Source of the DNA: Ancylobacter sp. WKF20
Lineage (GTDB): Bacteria; Pseudomonadota; Alphaproteobacteria; Rhizobiales; Xanthobacteraceae
DNA length: 64,000 nt
Reading direction: 5' to 3'
Assembly (NCBI RefSeq): GCF_029760895.1
Contig: NZ_CP121679.1
Span: 1,426,001 to 1,490,000, forward strand
Both the position numbers and the translations under genes were made by a program. Positions 30,101 through 39,794 of the stretch are shown one piece after another. Under the pieces are notes generated by a model. It was not told the DNA's origin, made no database searches, and saw only the letters and a program-made list of their open reading frames with translations. Position 1 is the first letter of the stretch; each line of letters starts with the position of its first letter.

Positions 30101-31510
30101 TCACTGACCACCCGGCGTGCGCACGCCGATCCAGGCATCGCGCACCTGATTGTAGTGAACCTGCGGATTATAGGTGGCCACCTTGAGGCCGAGCCGGCCG
30201 GCATTGAGCTGGCCGGTGGCCGAGAGCACCGCATAGGACGCGACGACGCGGTCGCGCTGGGCGATGACGAGGTTGGCGCGGGCATCGAAAAGCGCGGTCT
30301 GCGCGTTCAGGACGTCCAGCGTTGTGCGCTGGCCGACGCGCCACTCTTCACGCACGCCGCGCAGCGCGATCTCGTTGGCGGCAACGGAAGCCTGCGCCGA
30401 CTCGATCGCCGCCTTGGCGGCTTCGAGGTTGCCCCAGTACTGCACGACATTGGCGCGAACCTGCTCGCGGTTCACGTCGACCTCGATGCGCATCTGGCCG
30501 AGCGTTTCCTTGCTCTGGCGGATCGTCGCGAACTCGCTGCCGCCCTGATAGATCGGCACGGACAGGTTCAGCGTCGCCGAAGCCGCCGTCTGGCGCTCGG
30601 TGTACTGGGCGCTGTTGTAGTCGGAGGAGGCAGAGCCGTTCAGCGTCAGCGTCGGCGACAGGGCAGCTTCCGCCACCTTGACGTTCGCCACGGCCGCATC
30701 GACGGCGAACTCCGCCGACTTCACCGCGGGATGGCTGCCGATACCGGTGCTCACGGCGGCCGGCAGCGTCTTGGGCAGCAGACCGTCGATCGGCCGACCG
30801 GGGGACAGCTTGGTCGGCTTCAGGCCGATGACCTGGAAGAAGACCGCATTGGCGCTGTTCAGGTTGGCGTCGGCGAGAGCGAGCTGGCTCTGCGCATCGG
30901 CGACGCTGGCCTCGGCCTGCGCGACGTCGGTACGAGTGATCTCACCCACCGCGAAGCGATCACGAGCGGCGCGCAATTCCTCGCGCAGCGCTTCCAGGTT
31001 CTGCTTCTGCAGTTCCACCAGCGCGGCGTTCTGCAACACGTTCATATAGGCGGTGGCGGCATCGAGCAGGACGAGCTGCTCGGTGTTGCGCAGCAATTCG
31101 CGCTGGCCCTTGACCTGTGACTCGGCGCTGCGCACCGAATTGGCCGTGCGCAGACCGTTATAAATGGTCTGGCTGATCGTTACGCCGACACCGCTGGGGT
31201 CGGTGCGGTTGTTGCTGATCGACTGATTGCCCTGAAGCGCGGCATAGCCCGAATCGACACGGGTCTCGGCCCACTGGGTGCCGACATAGGCGCTGCCGAA
31301 CACCTGCGGCCGGTAGCCGGCCAGCGCGATCGGTACATACTCGTCAGTCGCCCGCGTGGCAGCACGCTGCGAGTTCAGTGTCGGATTGTTACTATAGGCG
31401 GCGGCGAGAGCCTGCTCGAGGGTCTGCGCGTGCGCCGGAAGCGAGAGGGCACCGAAAAATGAGACCGCCGTAAAAACGACGATCCTGCTCCCGGTAGCTG
31501 ACAGCCACAT
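30101..31510 (-). CDS. tolC: TolC-family outer-membrane efflux channel
   Basis: TolC-type proteins form a trimeric outer-membrane duct for type I secretion and tripartite efflux. The 469-residue product has a signal peptide (about 1-30, ending A-H-A), then T-L-E-Q-A-L-A-A-A-Y-S-N-N-P-T-L, typical of the family start, and the repeated helical halves with I-S-Q-T-I-Y-N-G and L-S-V-P-I-Y-Q-G-G. ATG 31510 is chosen since AGGGG lies 9 bases ahead and the earlier in-frame start is a GTG without a site. It is downstream of pcm2 on the same strand. Confidence 0.93.
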   Translation of the reverse strand: MWLSATGSRIVVFTAVSFFGALSLPAHAQTLEQALAAAYSNNPTLNSQRAATRATDEYVPIALAGYRPQVFGSAYVGTQWAETRVDSGYAALQGNQSISNNRTDPSGVGVTISQTIYNGLRTANSVRSAESQVKGQRELLRNTEQLVLLDAATAYMNVLQNAALVELQKQNLEALREELRAARDRFAVGEITRTDVAQAEASVADAQSQLALADANLNSANAVFFQVIGLKPTKLSPGRPIDGLLPKTLPAAVSTGIGSHPAVKSAEFAVDAAVANVKVAEAALSPTLTLNGSASSDYNSAQYTERQTAASATLNLSVPIYQGGSEFATIRQSKETLGQMRIEVDVNREQVRANVVQYWGNLEAAKAAIESAQASVAANEIALRGVREEWRVGQRTTLDVLNAQTALFDARANLVIAQRDRVVASYAVLSATGQLNAGRLGLKVATYNPQVHYNQVRDAWIGVRTPGGQ

Positions 31511-31694
31511 GGTCCAAACCCCTGCGAACGCATTACTTGTCCGGAGTCGCCTGCCCCCAGGGAGACTCTTCTGATTCACGTTTGACGCAGCATCAGAATA
31601 GGGGTTCGGGTAAGGGCTGTGAACCGCCCTTACCGCCCATCCCGACGTTTTAGTCGCACGCGCGGCAGTTCAGCCACAGCAGGTTCGGAAACGC

Positions 31695-32357
31695 TCAGAA
31701 AACAAAGCCCGGACGCGCCTCGAAACCGGGGAGCGTCGGCACGCCGGCGTCGAACACGATGCGCGAGCCGACACCGCCCGGCGTGTTGGTGAACACGGTG
31801 GCGCGCCCGGCGCGGCCACGACCGACCACGGCGACGAGCCGCCCGCCGGGCTTGAGCTGCGCGAACAGCGCGGCCGGCACTTCGTCCACCGAGCCATTGA
31901 TGAAGATGACGTCATAGGGCGCCTCGCCCGCCCAGCCGGCGGTCATCGGGCCCTGGACATAGGCGGCGTTCAGAAGGCCCAGATCGACCAGCACCGCCGA
32001 GCCCAGCGCCGCGAGCTCCGCGTCTTCCTCGAGCGACACCACCTGCCCGGAAAGCTTGGCCAGAACGGCGGTCGAATAGCCGGTGGCGGCGCCGACATCG
32101 AGCACCAGCGCATCGGGCCCGATCTCGGCCGCCTGCAGCAGCTTGGCGAGAACCATCGGCTCGACCAGATAGCGCGCGGGCTGGCCGTCCTTCACCATCA
32201 GGTCATCGTCAATATAGGCGAAGTTCGTGAGAGACGCCGGAACGAAGCGCTCGCGCGGGGTCTCCATCATGGCGGCGACGATGCGCAGGTCGGTCACGTC
32301 GTTGGCGCGCACCTGCGCGTCCACCATGGCACGACGCATCTCAGCGAAATCGATCAT
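31695..32357 (-). CDS. Protein-L-isoaspartate methyltransferase-like protein (second paralog)
   Basis: A 220-residue SAM-dependent methyltransferase of the PCMT family, distinct from pcm at 5767. It retains R-E-R-F-V-P and the SAM loop V-L-D-V-G-A-A-T-G-Y-S-T, but the canonical substrate segment T-I-S-Q-P is replaced by Y-L-V-E-P. It may therefore act on something other than isoaspartyl proteins. The gene precedes tolC (184-base gap) as in other Rhizobiales, in the order pcm2-tolC-popZ-valS. Start ATG 32357 has a GAGG element ahead; longer frames upstream are unlikely. Confidence 0.85.
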   Translation of the reverse strand: MIDFAEMRRAMVDAQVRANDVTDLRIVAAMMETPRERFVPASLTNFAYIDDDLMVKDGQPARYLVEPMVLAKLLQAAEIGPDALVLDVGAATGYSTAVLAKLSGQVVSLEEDAELAALGSAVLVDLGLLNAAYVQGPMTAGWAGEAPYDVIFINGSVDEVPAALFAQLKPGGRLVAVVGRGRAGRATVFTNTPGGVGSRIVFDAGVPTLPGFEARPGFVF

Positions 32358-32621
32358 TCGGGGAACCTCGGCAAGTCCAGGCGCCACGGGCGCGCGGGCG
32401 GTAACGTCGCAGGAGAATTGCGACACGCGCGGGCGCAATGCAAGCCTTGTCGAAGGATTCCAATGTCGCGGACCACCGCAGCGCACAGCCGGCAGGCCCC
32501 CTGCCCGCTCCCGGCGCGCTCACGCGATGGGGATGGCGAGCCCAAGGTGCGTTGCCGATCCCGAAAGGCTCTGTTATGAGGCGCCCGGTCCATCGGTCGG
32601 GAGACATCCCGCGCACCGATC

Positions 32622-32695
32622 GGCCACGTGGCGGAGTGGTTACGCAGCGGACTGCAAATCCGCGTACGGGGGTTCGATTCCCTCCGTGGCCTCCA
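32622..32695 (+). tRNA. tRNA-Cys (anticodon GCA)
   Basis: A full cloverleaf can be folded: acceptor GGCCACG pairs with CGTGGCC, the discriminator is T (typical of tRNA-Cys), the anticodon loop is CTGCAAA giving GCA, the T-loop is GGTTCGATTCC, and CCA is encoded. Confidence 0.97.
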
Positions 32696-32702
32696 GTTCA
32701 CG

Positions 32703-32743
32703 CACGCGCCGCCGGGCCGTCTCACGGTAACCGGCGGCGCGTG
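32703..32743 (+). terminator. Strong hairpin downstream of tRNA-Cys
   Basis: A perfect 13-bp stem (CACGCGCCGCCGG / CCGGCGGCGCGTG) encloses a 15-base loop that itself contains a small hairpin CCGT-CTC-ACGG. It starts eight bases after the tRNA end. There is no strong T-tract. Confidence 0.65.
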
Positions 32744-32906
32744 TCGTCCACGCTACACCTTGCCAAAGCTCGCCCCATGCACGGGCTGGTTGGTTTGACA
32801 ACGCCCGCCGATCGTCGTTGATGAGGCCGCCGCCTTGGGCGGACCGCGATCGAGCCGCGCCCGGAGCTTCCGGCGCCGCGATGGCTCTCTGCAGAGGAAC
32901 TGCCTG

Positions 32907-34706
<1,800 letters not shown>

Positions 34707-34797
34707 TTAATATCCACAGGCCACGCGGTTGCGACTTCACAAACCGAAAACGCGTTGCTATATCGCCGGCCTCCGAGGCGCTCAGCCGCGCCTCCGG

Positions 34798-34873
34798 TCC
34801 CTGATAGCTCAGTTGGTAGAGCGTTCGACTGTTAATCGAATGGTCGCAGGTTCGAGTCCTGCTCAGGGAGCCA
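34798..34873 (+). tRNA. tRNA-Asn (anticodon GTT)
   Basis: A complete cloverleaf: acceptor TCCCTGA pairs with TCAGGGA, the anticodon stem TTCGA/TCGAA holds loop CTGTTAA (anticodon GTT), the T-loop reads GGTTCGAGTCC, and CCA is encoded after a G discriminator. Confidence 0.97.
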
Positions 34874-34930
34874 CTCCCCCGTTTCCGGGGCGGCTCAGCT
34901 TCCCCAAGATCGACCGCTGATCCTTAGGCT

Positions 34931-34975
34931 CTCATCTTGCGCCACTCGCCTTGTCGGGCATGGCGCAAGGGTGAG
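34931..34975 (-). terminator. Long hairpin after the P450 gene
   Basis: A 9-bp perfect inverted repeat (CTTGCGCCA / TGGCGCAAG) with 16-base spacer, extended outside by CTCA / TGAG with small bulges. It lies about 42 bases past the P450 stop on the minus strand and likely ends the MFS-GT-P450 transcript before tRNA-Asn. No T-tract is seen. Confidence 0.55.
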
Positions 34976-35017
34976 AAAGAAGTCGGCGCATGGCGCCTCG
35001 CCGCTGCTCCTGCCCTG

Positions 35018-38000
35018 TCAGCTGGAAGCCCAGACGTCCTGCAGATAGCGATGCGACGCCTCCATCTCGGCCAGCGCCTCGGCGCCGAGAATAGCGGTGA
35101 AGGCGGCGCGGACATCGGGGGCCATGGTGCGGGCATTGCCGCAGATCAGGACAGAAGCCCCGCGCCCCACCAGCTCCTTGACCCTGACGGCATCGGCCCG
35201 CAGCAGATCCTGAACATAGGTCTTGGGCGTACCGGCCCGGCGTGAGTAGGCGACCGCGAGCAGGCCCAGCGTGCCTTCGTCGCGATAGGCTTCCAGTTCC
35301 TCGCGATAAAGATAATCGCCCTCATCCCGGCAGCCGAAGAACAGCAGCACCGGCCCCACTGCGATGCCCTTCGCCCGCAAGGCATGCCGCTCCTGGATGA
35401 AGCCGCGCAGGGGCGCGATGCCGGTGCCCGGTCCGATGAGGATGAGCGGCACGGAGGGATCGTCCGGCAAATGAAAGGTGCTGCCCGTGTCCTTCACCAC
35501 CACGCGTAGCGTCGTTCCCTCGGCGCGGCCCGCGAGAAAGGTGCTGCACAGGCCGTCATGCTCGGTGCCATCGCCGCAGCGGAAACGGTGCGCGCCCACG
35601 GTGAGCGAGCAGCTATCCGGCGCCAGCAAGGGCGAGGACGAGATGGAATAGTAGCGTGGCTTCAGCGCCGGCCGCAGGCTGAGCAGGGTGGCCAGATCGA
35701 GCTGCACCGACGGCACCTGCGCGAGCAGATCCATCATGCGCGGCTTGCCGGCAGCAAGGGTCGGGAAATCGGCGAGCCATTGAGCGATCCGCGCCTGATC
35801 GGGCGGGCAGCGGGCCGCCTTCGCCCAGGCCCGCAATTCACGCCGCGTCACCGGGCCGGCGAGATCCACATGCTCGGCGAGAAGCTCGCCGACGCGGACC
35901 GGCATGCCGAAGGGCAGCGCGCCCTCCCCCTCCGCTTCCGGCTTCAGGGCGGTCAGCAGCACCGTGGCATCAGCGGCGAGGCCGCAATGCGTCACCGCGG
36001 CAGCCACCAGTGCCGGCGGATTGCTGGGGAAGACGCCCAGATGATCACCCGCGGCATACGGGACGCCGGCCGGCAGGGACAGCTCGATATGGCGGGTGGA
36101 GCCGCGCGCGTCCGGCGCATGCAGTTCGCGATTGACCCGCACCTCGATCCGCACGGCGTCCTGATCGAGCGCCGTGCCACGGCGCGGTGCCGTCTCCGCT
36201 GCCGCGCCGGCGAAATTCACCACCTCGACCTTGAGGACCGGCGTCTCAGCCGCGTCGACGTCCTGGGAACGCCCGGTATCGGCGCTGTCGAGCACCTGCC
36301 ACAGGCCCGCGCTCCAGATCTCAACCGCCGATTCGAAATCACCGTCCGCATCGGCCGCGCCTGGCTCCAGAAGCGGCGTGCCACCGCGCGCCGCGAGCCC
36401 CTCGGCGATGGTCCGGGGGAATTTCTGGAAGGTCTGGCGCCACTGCGCATTGCCGCAGCCCAGCACAGCAAAACGCACCCCGGCGCAGGCGTCCGTCGGG
36501 GCAGTGTCCAGCCAGCGGGCGAAGCGGGCGGCGTTGTCCGGCGGGGCGCCATTATAGGTGGAGGTGACGATGACCACCGGCCCTTCGGTCAGCCAGGGCT
36601 GGCCCACCTGCTCGTCGAGTTCCGCCACGTGCGCGGCGAAGCCCCGGCTGCCGGCATCGCGCGCCAGGGCGAGGGCGATGTCGCGGCAGCCCCCCATATT
36701 GGAGCCATAGAGCACGCTCATCGGCCGGCCGCTCCCCGAGCCGGGCGCGGCAACGGGCGCGCCCTTGGGAGCTTCAGTCCGCACAGGGAACCGGCCCTTC
36801 ACCTCCGGCCGCCGCTCCAGCAGCATCTCCAGATGATCGGGCTTCACGGTGAGCGCCTGCTTGTGGCGCAGCACGTAATGCGGGTCGCGCGGCCGTGCCG
36901 TGTAGCGCTGGATAAAGCGGGCCAGCACCATGCGCGCTTCCAGCAAGGCGAACTGGAAGCCGATGCAGGAGCGCACGCCCATGCCGAAGGGGTGGTAGGC
37001 ATCGCGGTGGTGCTGGCCCTCCTCCCCCGGCAGGAAGCGGTCGGGGCGGAAGCTGTGCGCGTCGGGGCCCCAGAAGCGTGGATTGGTGTGCATGGTGGTC
37101 AGCGACACGAAGATGCGCTCGCCGGCCTTCACCGCGTAGCGGCCATGGCCCACGGTCGTGTCGCGGGTGACATAACGGGGGAACATGGGCACGGGCGGGC
37201 ACAGCCGCAGCGCCTCCTTCAGGACGCGCTGGGTGTAGTCCAGCCGGCCGCAATCCTCATAGGTCGGAACATAGGAGAAGTCCCGGCCGAGCACCTGATC
37301 CACCTCGGCGATCAGCTTCTCCAGCGCCTCAGGATGCTTCCAGAGATAATACAGCGCATAGGAGAGCATGCCGCTGGTGGTCTCATGGCCGGCGATCAGC
37401 AGGACGATGAGCTGGCCGCGAATATTGTCGTCCGGCAGCTTCAGCCCGGTCACCCGGTCCGGCGTGGTGAGCATCACCTGCAGCAGGTCCGTGGGCACGG
37501 GCGCGCCACTGTCCATGAGCGCGCGCCGATCGCGGATGATGGCGTTCACATCGTCCAGCATGATTTTGTCGGCGGCGGCGCGGTGGCGGCGGGCCTCGTG
37601 GTAGAAGATTTCCGGCAGGAGGCGCTTCGGCTCCTGCATGGCATCCACCAGGACCAGATTCATCGCCTCCACGAACGGCGGCAGTTCGGGAGAGTCGATC
37701 GCATCGTACCGCTTGTTGAAGGCGGCGTAGGAGATGGCCTCGAAGGTCATCCGGGTCATCAGGTCGGTGGCGAGGAAGCTCTCGTCGGGCCCCAGGCGGT
37801 CGAGATGAGCGAAGAGGTCGTCGGCCACCTCGACGATGCGGCCATAGTAGTTCTTCAGCGCGGTCGAGCCGAAGGCGGGGGCGAGGATGCGGTGGGCGCG
37901 GTGCCACAGCGGGTCATCGTCACTGGCGGTGAACAGCGCGCTGCCGACACTCTTTTCCGCGAGGTTGCCAAGGCCGCCACGGCCCTCCACCACCTTGGCG

Positions 38001-38485
38001 AACACATCAGGGGCAGCCGTCATCTCCGAGACGATATCGGCATCGGCGCAGAAATAGGCCTTTCCGCCCGGCGCCGTGAAGGCGAAGAAGTCGCCATAGC
38101 GGGCGTGAAGATCGGCCATCGCGCCCACAAGGCCATCCGCGTGGTGGAGCTCCGGCAGATTTCCGACGATGGGGTAAGGCTTGGGACCGGGAACGGCCTC
38201 CTGCGCCCCGCTGGCATCGTGGCCGGCGGTCACCAGCGTCAGCTGCGTCCCGTCGGGAACGCTGTCATCCAGCGCGACCACCCTCCCATCCGGCGTTTCC
38301 ACATGGAAAGTCGCGCCCGGCTCGAGATGGGCGGCAGCACGGACCGCCTCCAGCACCGCCTCGCGGCTCGCACCGGGAAACCAGCCGACGCGGATGTTTC
38401 CGGCCGGGAGACGGAGTTCAAGGGTCTTCAGGGCCGGAATGGCCTCACCGGCTGCGGTTTCATCGGGGGGCGTGCGTGCGGACAT
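35018..38485 (-). CDS. CYP102-type self-sufficient cytochrome P450-reductase fusion
   Basis: A single-chain monooxygenase, likely hydroxylating fatty acids with NADPH, as P450 BM3 does. It is 1155 residues against about 1049 in BM3. Order: an extra N-terminal domain (1-95); P450 domain (about 96-555) with I-helix A-G-H-E-T-T (365-370), E424-A-L-R427, and heme loop F-G-M-G-V-R-S-C (Cys507); FMN/flavodoxin part from about 590; FAD part with R-Y-Y-S-I-S-S-S; NADPH part with G-P-G-T-G-I-A-P; a near-terminal Trp (D-V-W-A). Start ATG 38485 has an ideal AGGAGG site. It is 25 bases after a glycosyltransferase gene, same strand. Confidence 0.95.
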   Translation of the reverse strand: MSARTPPDETAAGEAIPALKTLELRLPAGNIRVGWFPGASREAVLEAVRAAAHLEPGATFHVETPDGRVVALDDSVPDGTQLTLVTAGHDASGAQEAVPGPKPYPIVGNLPELHHADGLVGAMADLHARYGDFFAFTAPGGKAYFCADADIVSEMTAAPDVFAKVVEGRGGLGNLAEKSVGSALFTASDDDPLWHRAHRILAPAFGSTALKNYYGRIVEVADDLFAHLDRLGPDESFLATDLMTRMTFEAISYAAFNKRYDAIDSPELPPFVEAMNLVLVDAMQEPKRLLPEIFYHEARRHRAAADKIMLDDVNAIIRDRRALMDSGAPVPTDLLQVMLTTPDRVTGLKLPDDNIRGQLIVLLIAGHETTSGMLSYALYYLWKHPEALEKLIAEVDQVLGRDFSYVPTYEDCGRLDYTQRVLKEALRLCPPVPMFPRYVTRDTTVGHGRYAVKAGERIFVSLTTMHTNPRFWGPDAHSFRPDRFLPGEEGQHHRDAYHPFGMGVRSCIGFQFALLEARMVLARFIQRYTARPRDPHYVLRHKQALTVKPDHLEMLLERRPEVKGRFPVRTEAPKGAPVAAPGSGSGRPMSVLYGSNMGGCRDIALALARDAGSRGFAAHVAELDEQVGQPWLTEGPVVIVTSTYNGAPPDNAARFARWLDTAPTDACAGVRFAVLGCGNAQWRQTFQKFPRTIAEGLAARGGTPLLEPGAADADGDFESAVEIWSAGLWQVLDSADTGRSQDVDAAETPVLKVEVVNFAGAAAETAPRRGTALDQDAVRIEVRVNRELHAPDARGSTRHIELSLPAGVPYAAGDHLGVFPSNPPALVAAAVTHCGLAADATVLLTALKPEAEGEGALPFGMPVRVGELLAEHVDLAGPVTRRELRAWAKAARCPPDQARIAQWLADFPTLAAGKPRMMDLLAQVPSVQLDLATLLSLRPALKPRYYSISSSPLLAPDSCSLTVGAHRFRCGDGTEHDGLCSTFLAGRAEGTTLRVVVKDTGSTFHLPDDPSVPLILIGPGTGIAPLRGFIQERHALRAKGIAVGPVLLFFGCRDEGDYLYREELEAYRDEGTLGLLAVAYSRRAGTPKTYVQDLLRADAVRVKELVGRGASVLICGNARTMAPDVRAAFTAILGAEALAEMEASHRYLQDVWASS

Positions 38486-38510
38486 GGGGCCTCCTGGCGC
38501 CCGGAGGTGA

Positions 38511-39794
38511 TCAGCGTTCGGCGTGCGGCAACGTGGCGGAGCTGCCCTGCGCCGGGCTGACCTGAAGCGCCTCGATGGCGGCGACCGTCGCCGCCATGTC
38601 GCGCTCGGGGTCGATCTCCCGCGCCACGGCCTTCGCACGGGCGGCGAATGCGGGATTGTCCAGCACGGCGCGCAGGCTCTGTTCGAGGGTGGCCCAGTTG
38701 ACCTTCTTGAGCGGCAGCTCGGCCCCGACGCCGATGCGGCGCATCCGCATCGCATTGTCCGGCTGGTCGAAGGCGAAGGGGATGGTGAGCACCGGGACGC
38801 CCGCCCGCAAGGCTTCGGCGCAACCGCCCACGCCACCATGCTGCACGATGGCGGCGGCATGGGGAAACAGCAGGGAGTGCGGGGCATAATCGAGCGCCAG
38901 CACCTGATCGGCCGGCGCATCGGGCGGTGGGTTCTTGCCCATGAGCAGGATGGCGCGGCGCCCGAGCGCGCCCGCCGTCTCCGCCGCGATCTGGTAGAAA
39001 TCATGGGCGAGATGTACCGCCGTGGTCCCCAGGGTGAAGACTACCGGCGGGGTGCCCGCCGCGAGGAAGGCGTCGATCCGGGCGGCGGTCTCCGGGCTCG
39101 CTTCCTGCGCGAAGAAGGGAAAGCCGGTCTGGACGGCAGCCGCCGGCCAGTCCCGCTGGGGCGCACCGAAAGCGCGGGGGAATAGCGCCAGCACGAGATC
39201 CGGCGAGAACTTGTCGGCGAAGATGATGTCGCCGGTGCCCACTCCCATCTCGCGCTGAAGCGCCAGGAGCGGCCCGGCCCACCGCGTCGTCTGGCGGCGC
39301 ATGAGGCGGAACATCAGCTTCTGCGGCCAGGTTCCGAGATGGCGCAGGTGAAAGCCCGCCGGAAACCAGCTGTAGATGCTGGGATCGAGCGCCGACATCA
39401 TGGTGGCGGGCGCCAGCATGGCATTGGCCCAGGGGATACCCCGCCGCGCCGCAACCAGGCGTGCCACATGGACGAGTTCGCCCACCACCAGCGCGTCCGC
39501 GCCTTCGGTGGCATTCAGCAGATCCTCGTAGGTTTCCCGCACATGGGGAAAGACGAGGTCGAGAAGCAGGCGGCGCCCGCCATGTACCGGGTCGCCGAAG
39601 ATCTCCATCAGCACGTCGGGCGGAAAGTCCGGCCGCAGGGGATGGAAGGCCAGGCCGAGCGCCGCCACGCGCGGGGCATAGACCGGCGGGGCGGCGATGA
39701 TCGGCTCATGGCCGCGCGCGCGCAGCGCCTGCCCGATCGCGAGCATGGGATAGAGATCACCGAACGATCCGAGCGTGGCCAGAACAACGCGCAT
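38511..39794 (-). CDS. Glycosyltransferase family 1 (UGT/RhlB-like)
   Basis: A GT-B fold transferase that moves a sugar from a nucleotide donor to a small lipophilic acceptor. The 427-residue protein starts with L-A-T-L-G-S-F-G-D-L-Y-P, carries a donor-binding region Q-H-G-G-V-G-G-C-A-E-A-L-R-A-G-V, and P-F-A-F-D-Q-P-D-N-A, features shared with rhamnosyl- and sterol/lipid UGT-type enzymes. The sugar and acceptor are not determined. The start overlaps the stop of the upstream MFS gene (TGATG), and P450 follows after 25 bases, so the three act as one transcription unit. Confidence 0.9.
   Translation of the reverse strand: MRVVLATLGSFGDLYPMLAIGQALRARGHEPIIAAPPVYAPRVAALGLAFHPLRPDFPPDVLMEIFGDPVHGGRRLLLDLVFPHVRETYEDLLNATEGADALVVGELVHVARLVAARRGIPWANAMLAPATMMSALDPSIYSWFPAGFHLRHLGTWPQKLMFRLMRRQTTRWAGPLLALQREMGVGTGDIIFADKFSPDLVLALFPRAFGAPQRDWPAAAVQTGFPFFAQEASPETAARIDAFLAAGTPPVVFTLGTTAVHLAHDFYQIAAETAGALGRRAILLMGKNPPPDAPADQVLALDYAPHSLLFPHAAAIVQHGGVGGCAEALRAGVPVLTIPFAFDQPDNAMRMRRIGVGAELPLKKVNWATLEQSLRAVLDNPAFAARAKAVAREIDPERDMAATVAAIEALQVSPAQGSSATLPHAER

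Noticed and set aside
35018..39004. Possible longer P450 protein reaching into the glycosyltransferase gene
   Set aside because: The internal ATG 38485 has an ideal ribosome site and the extra part is out-of-frame translation of the glycosyltransferase gene.
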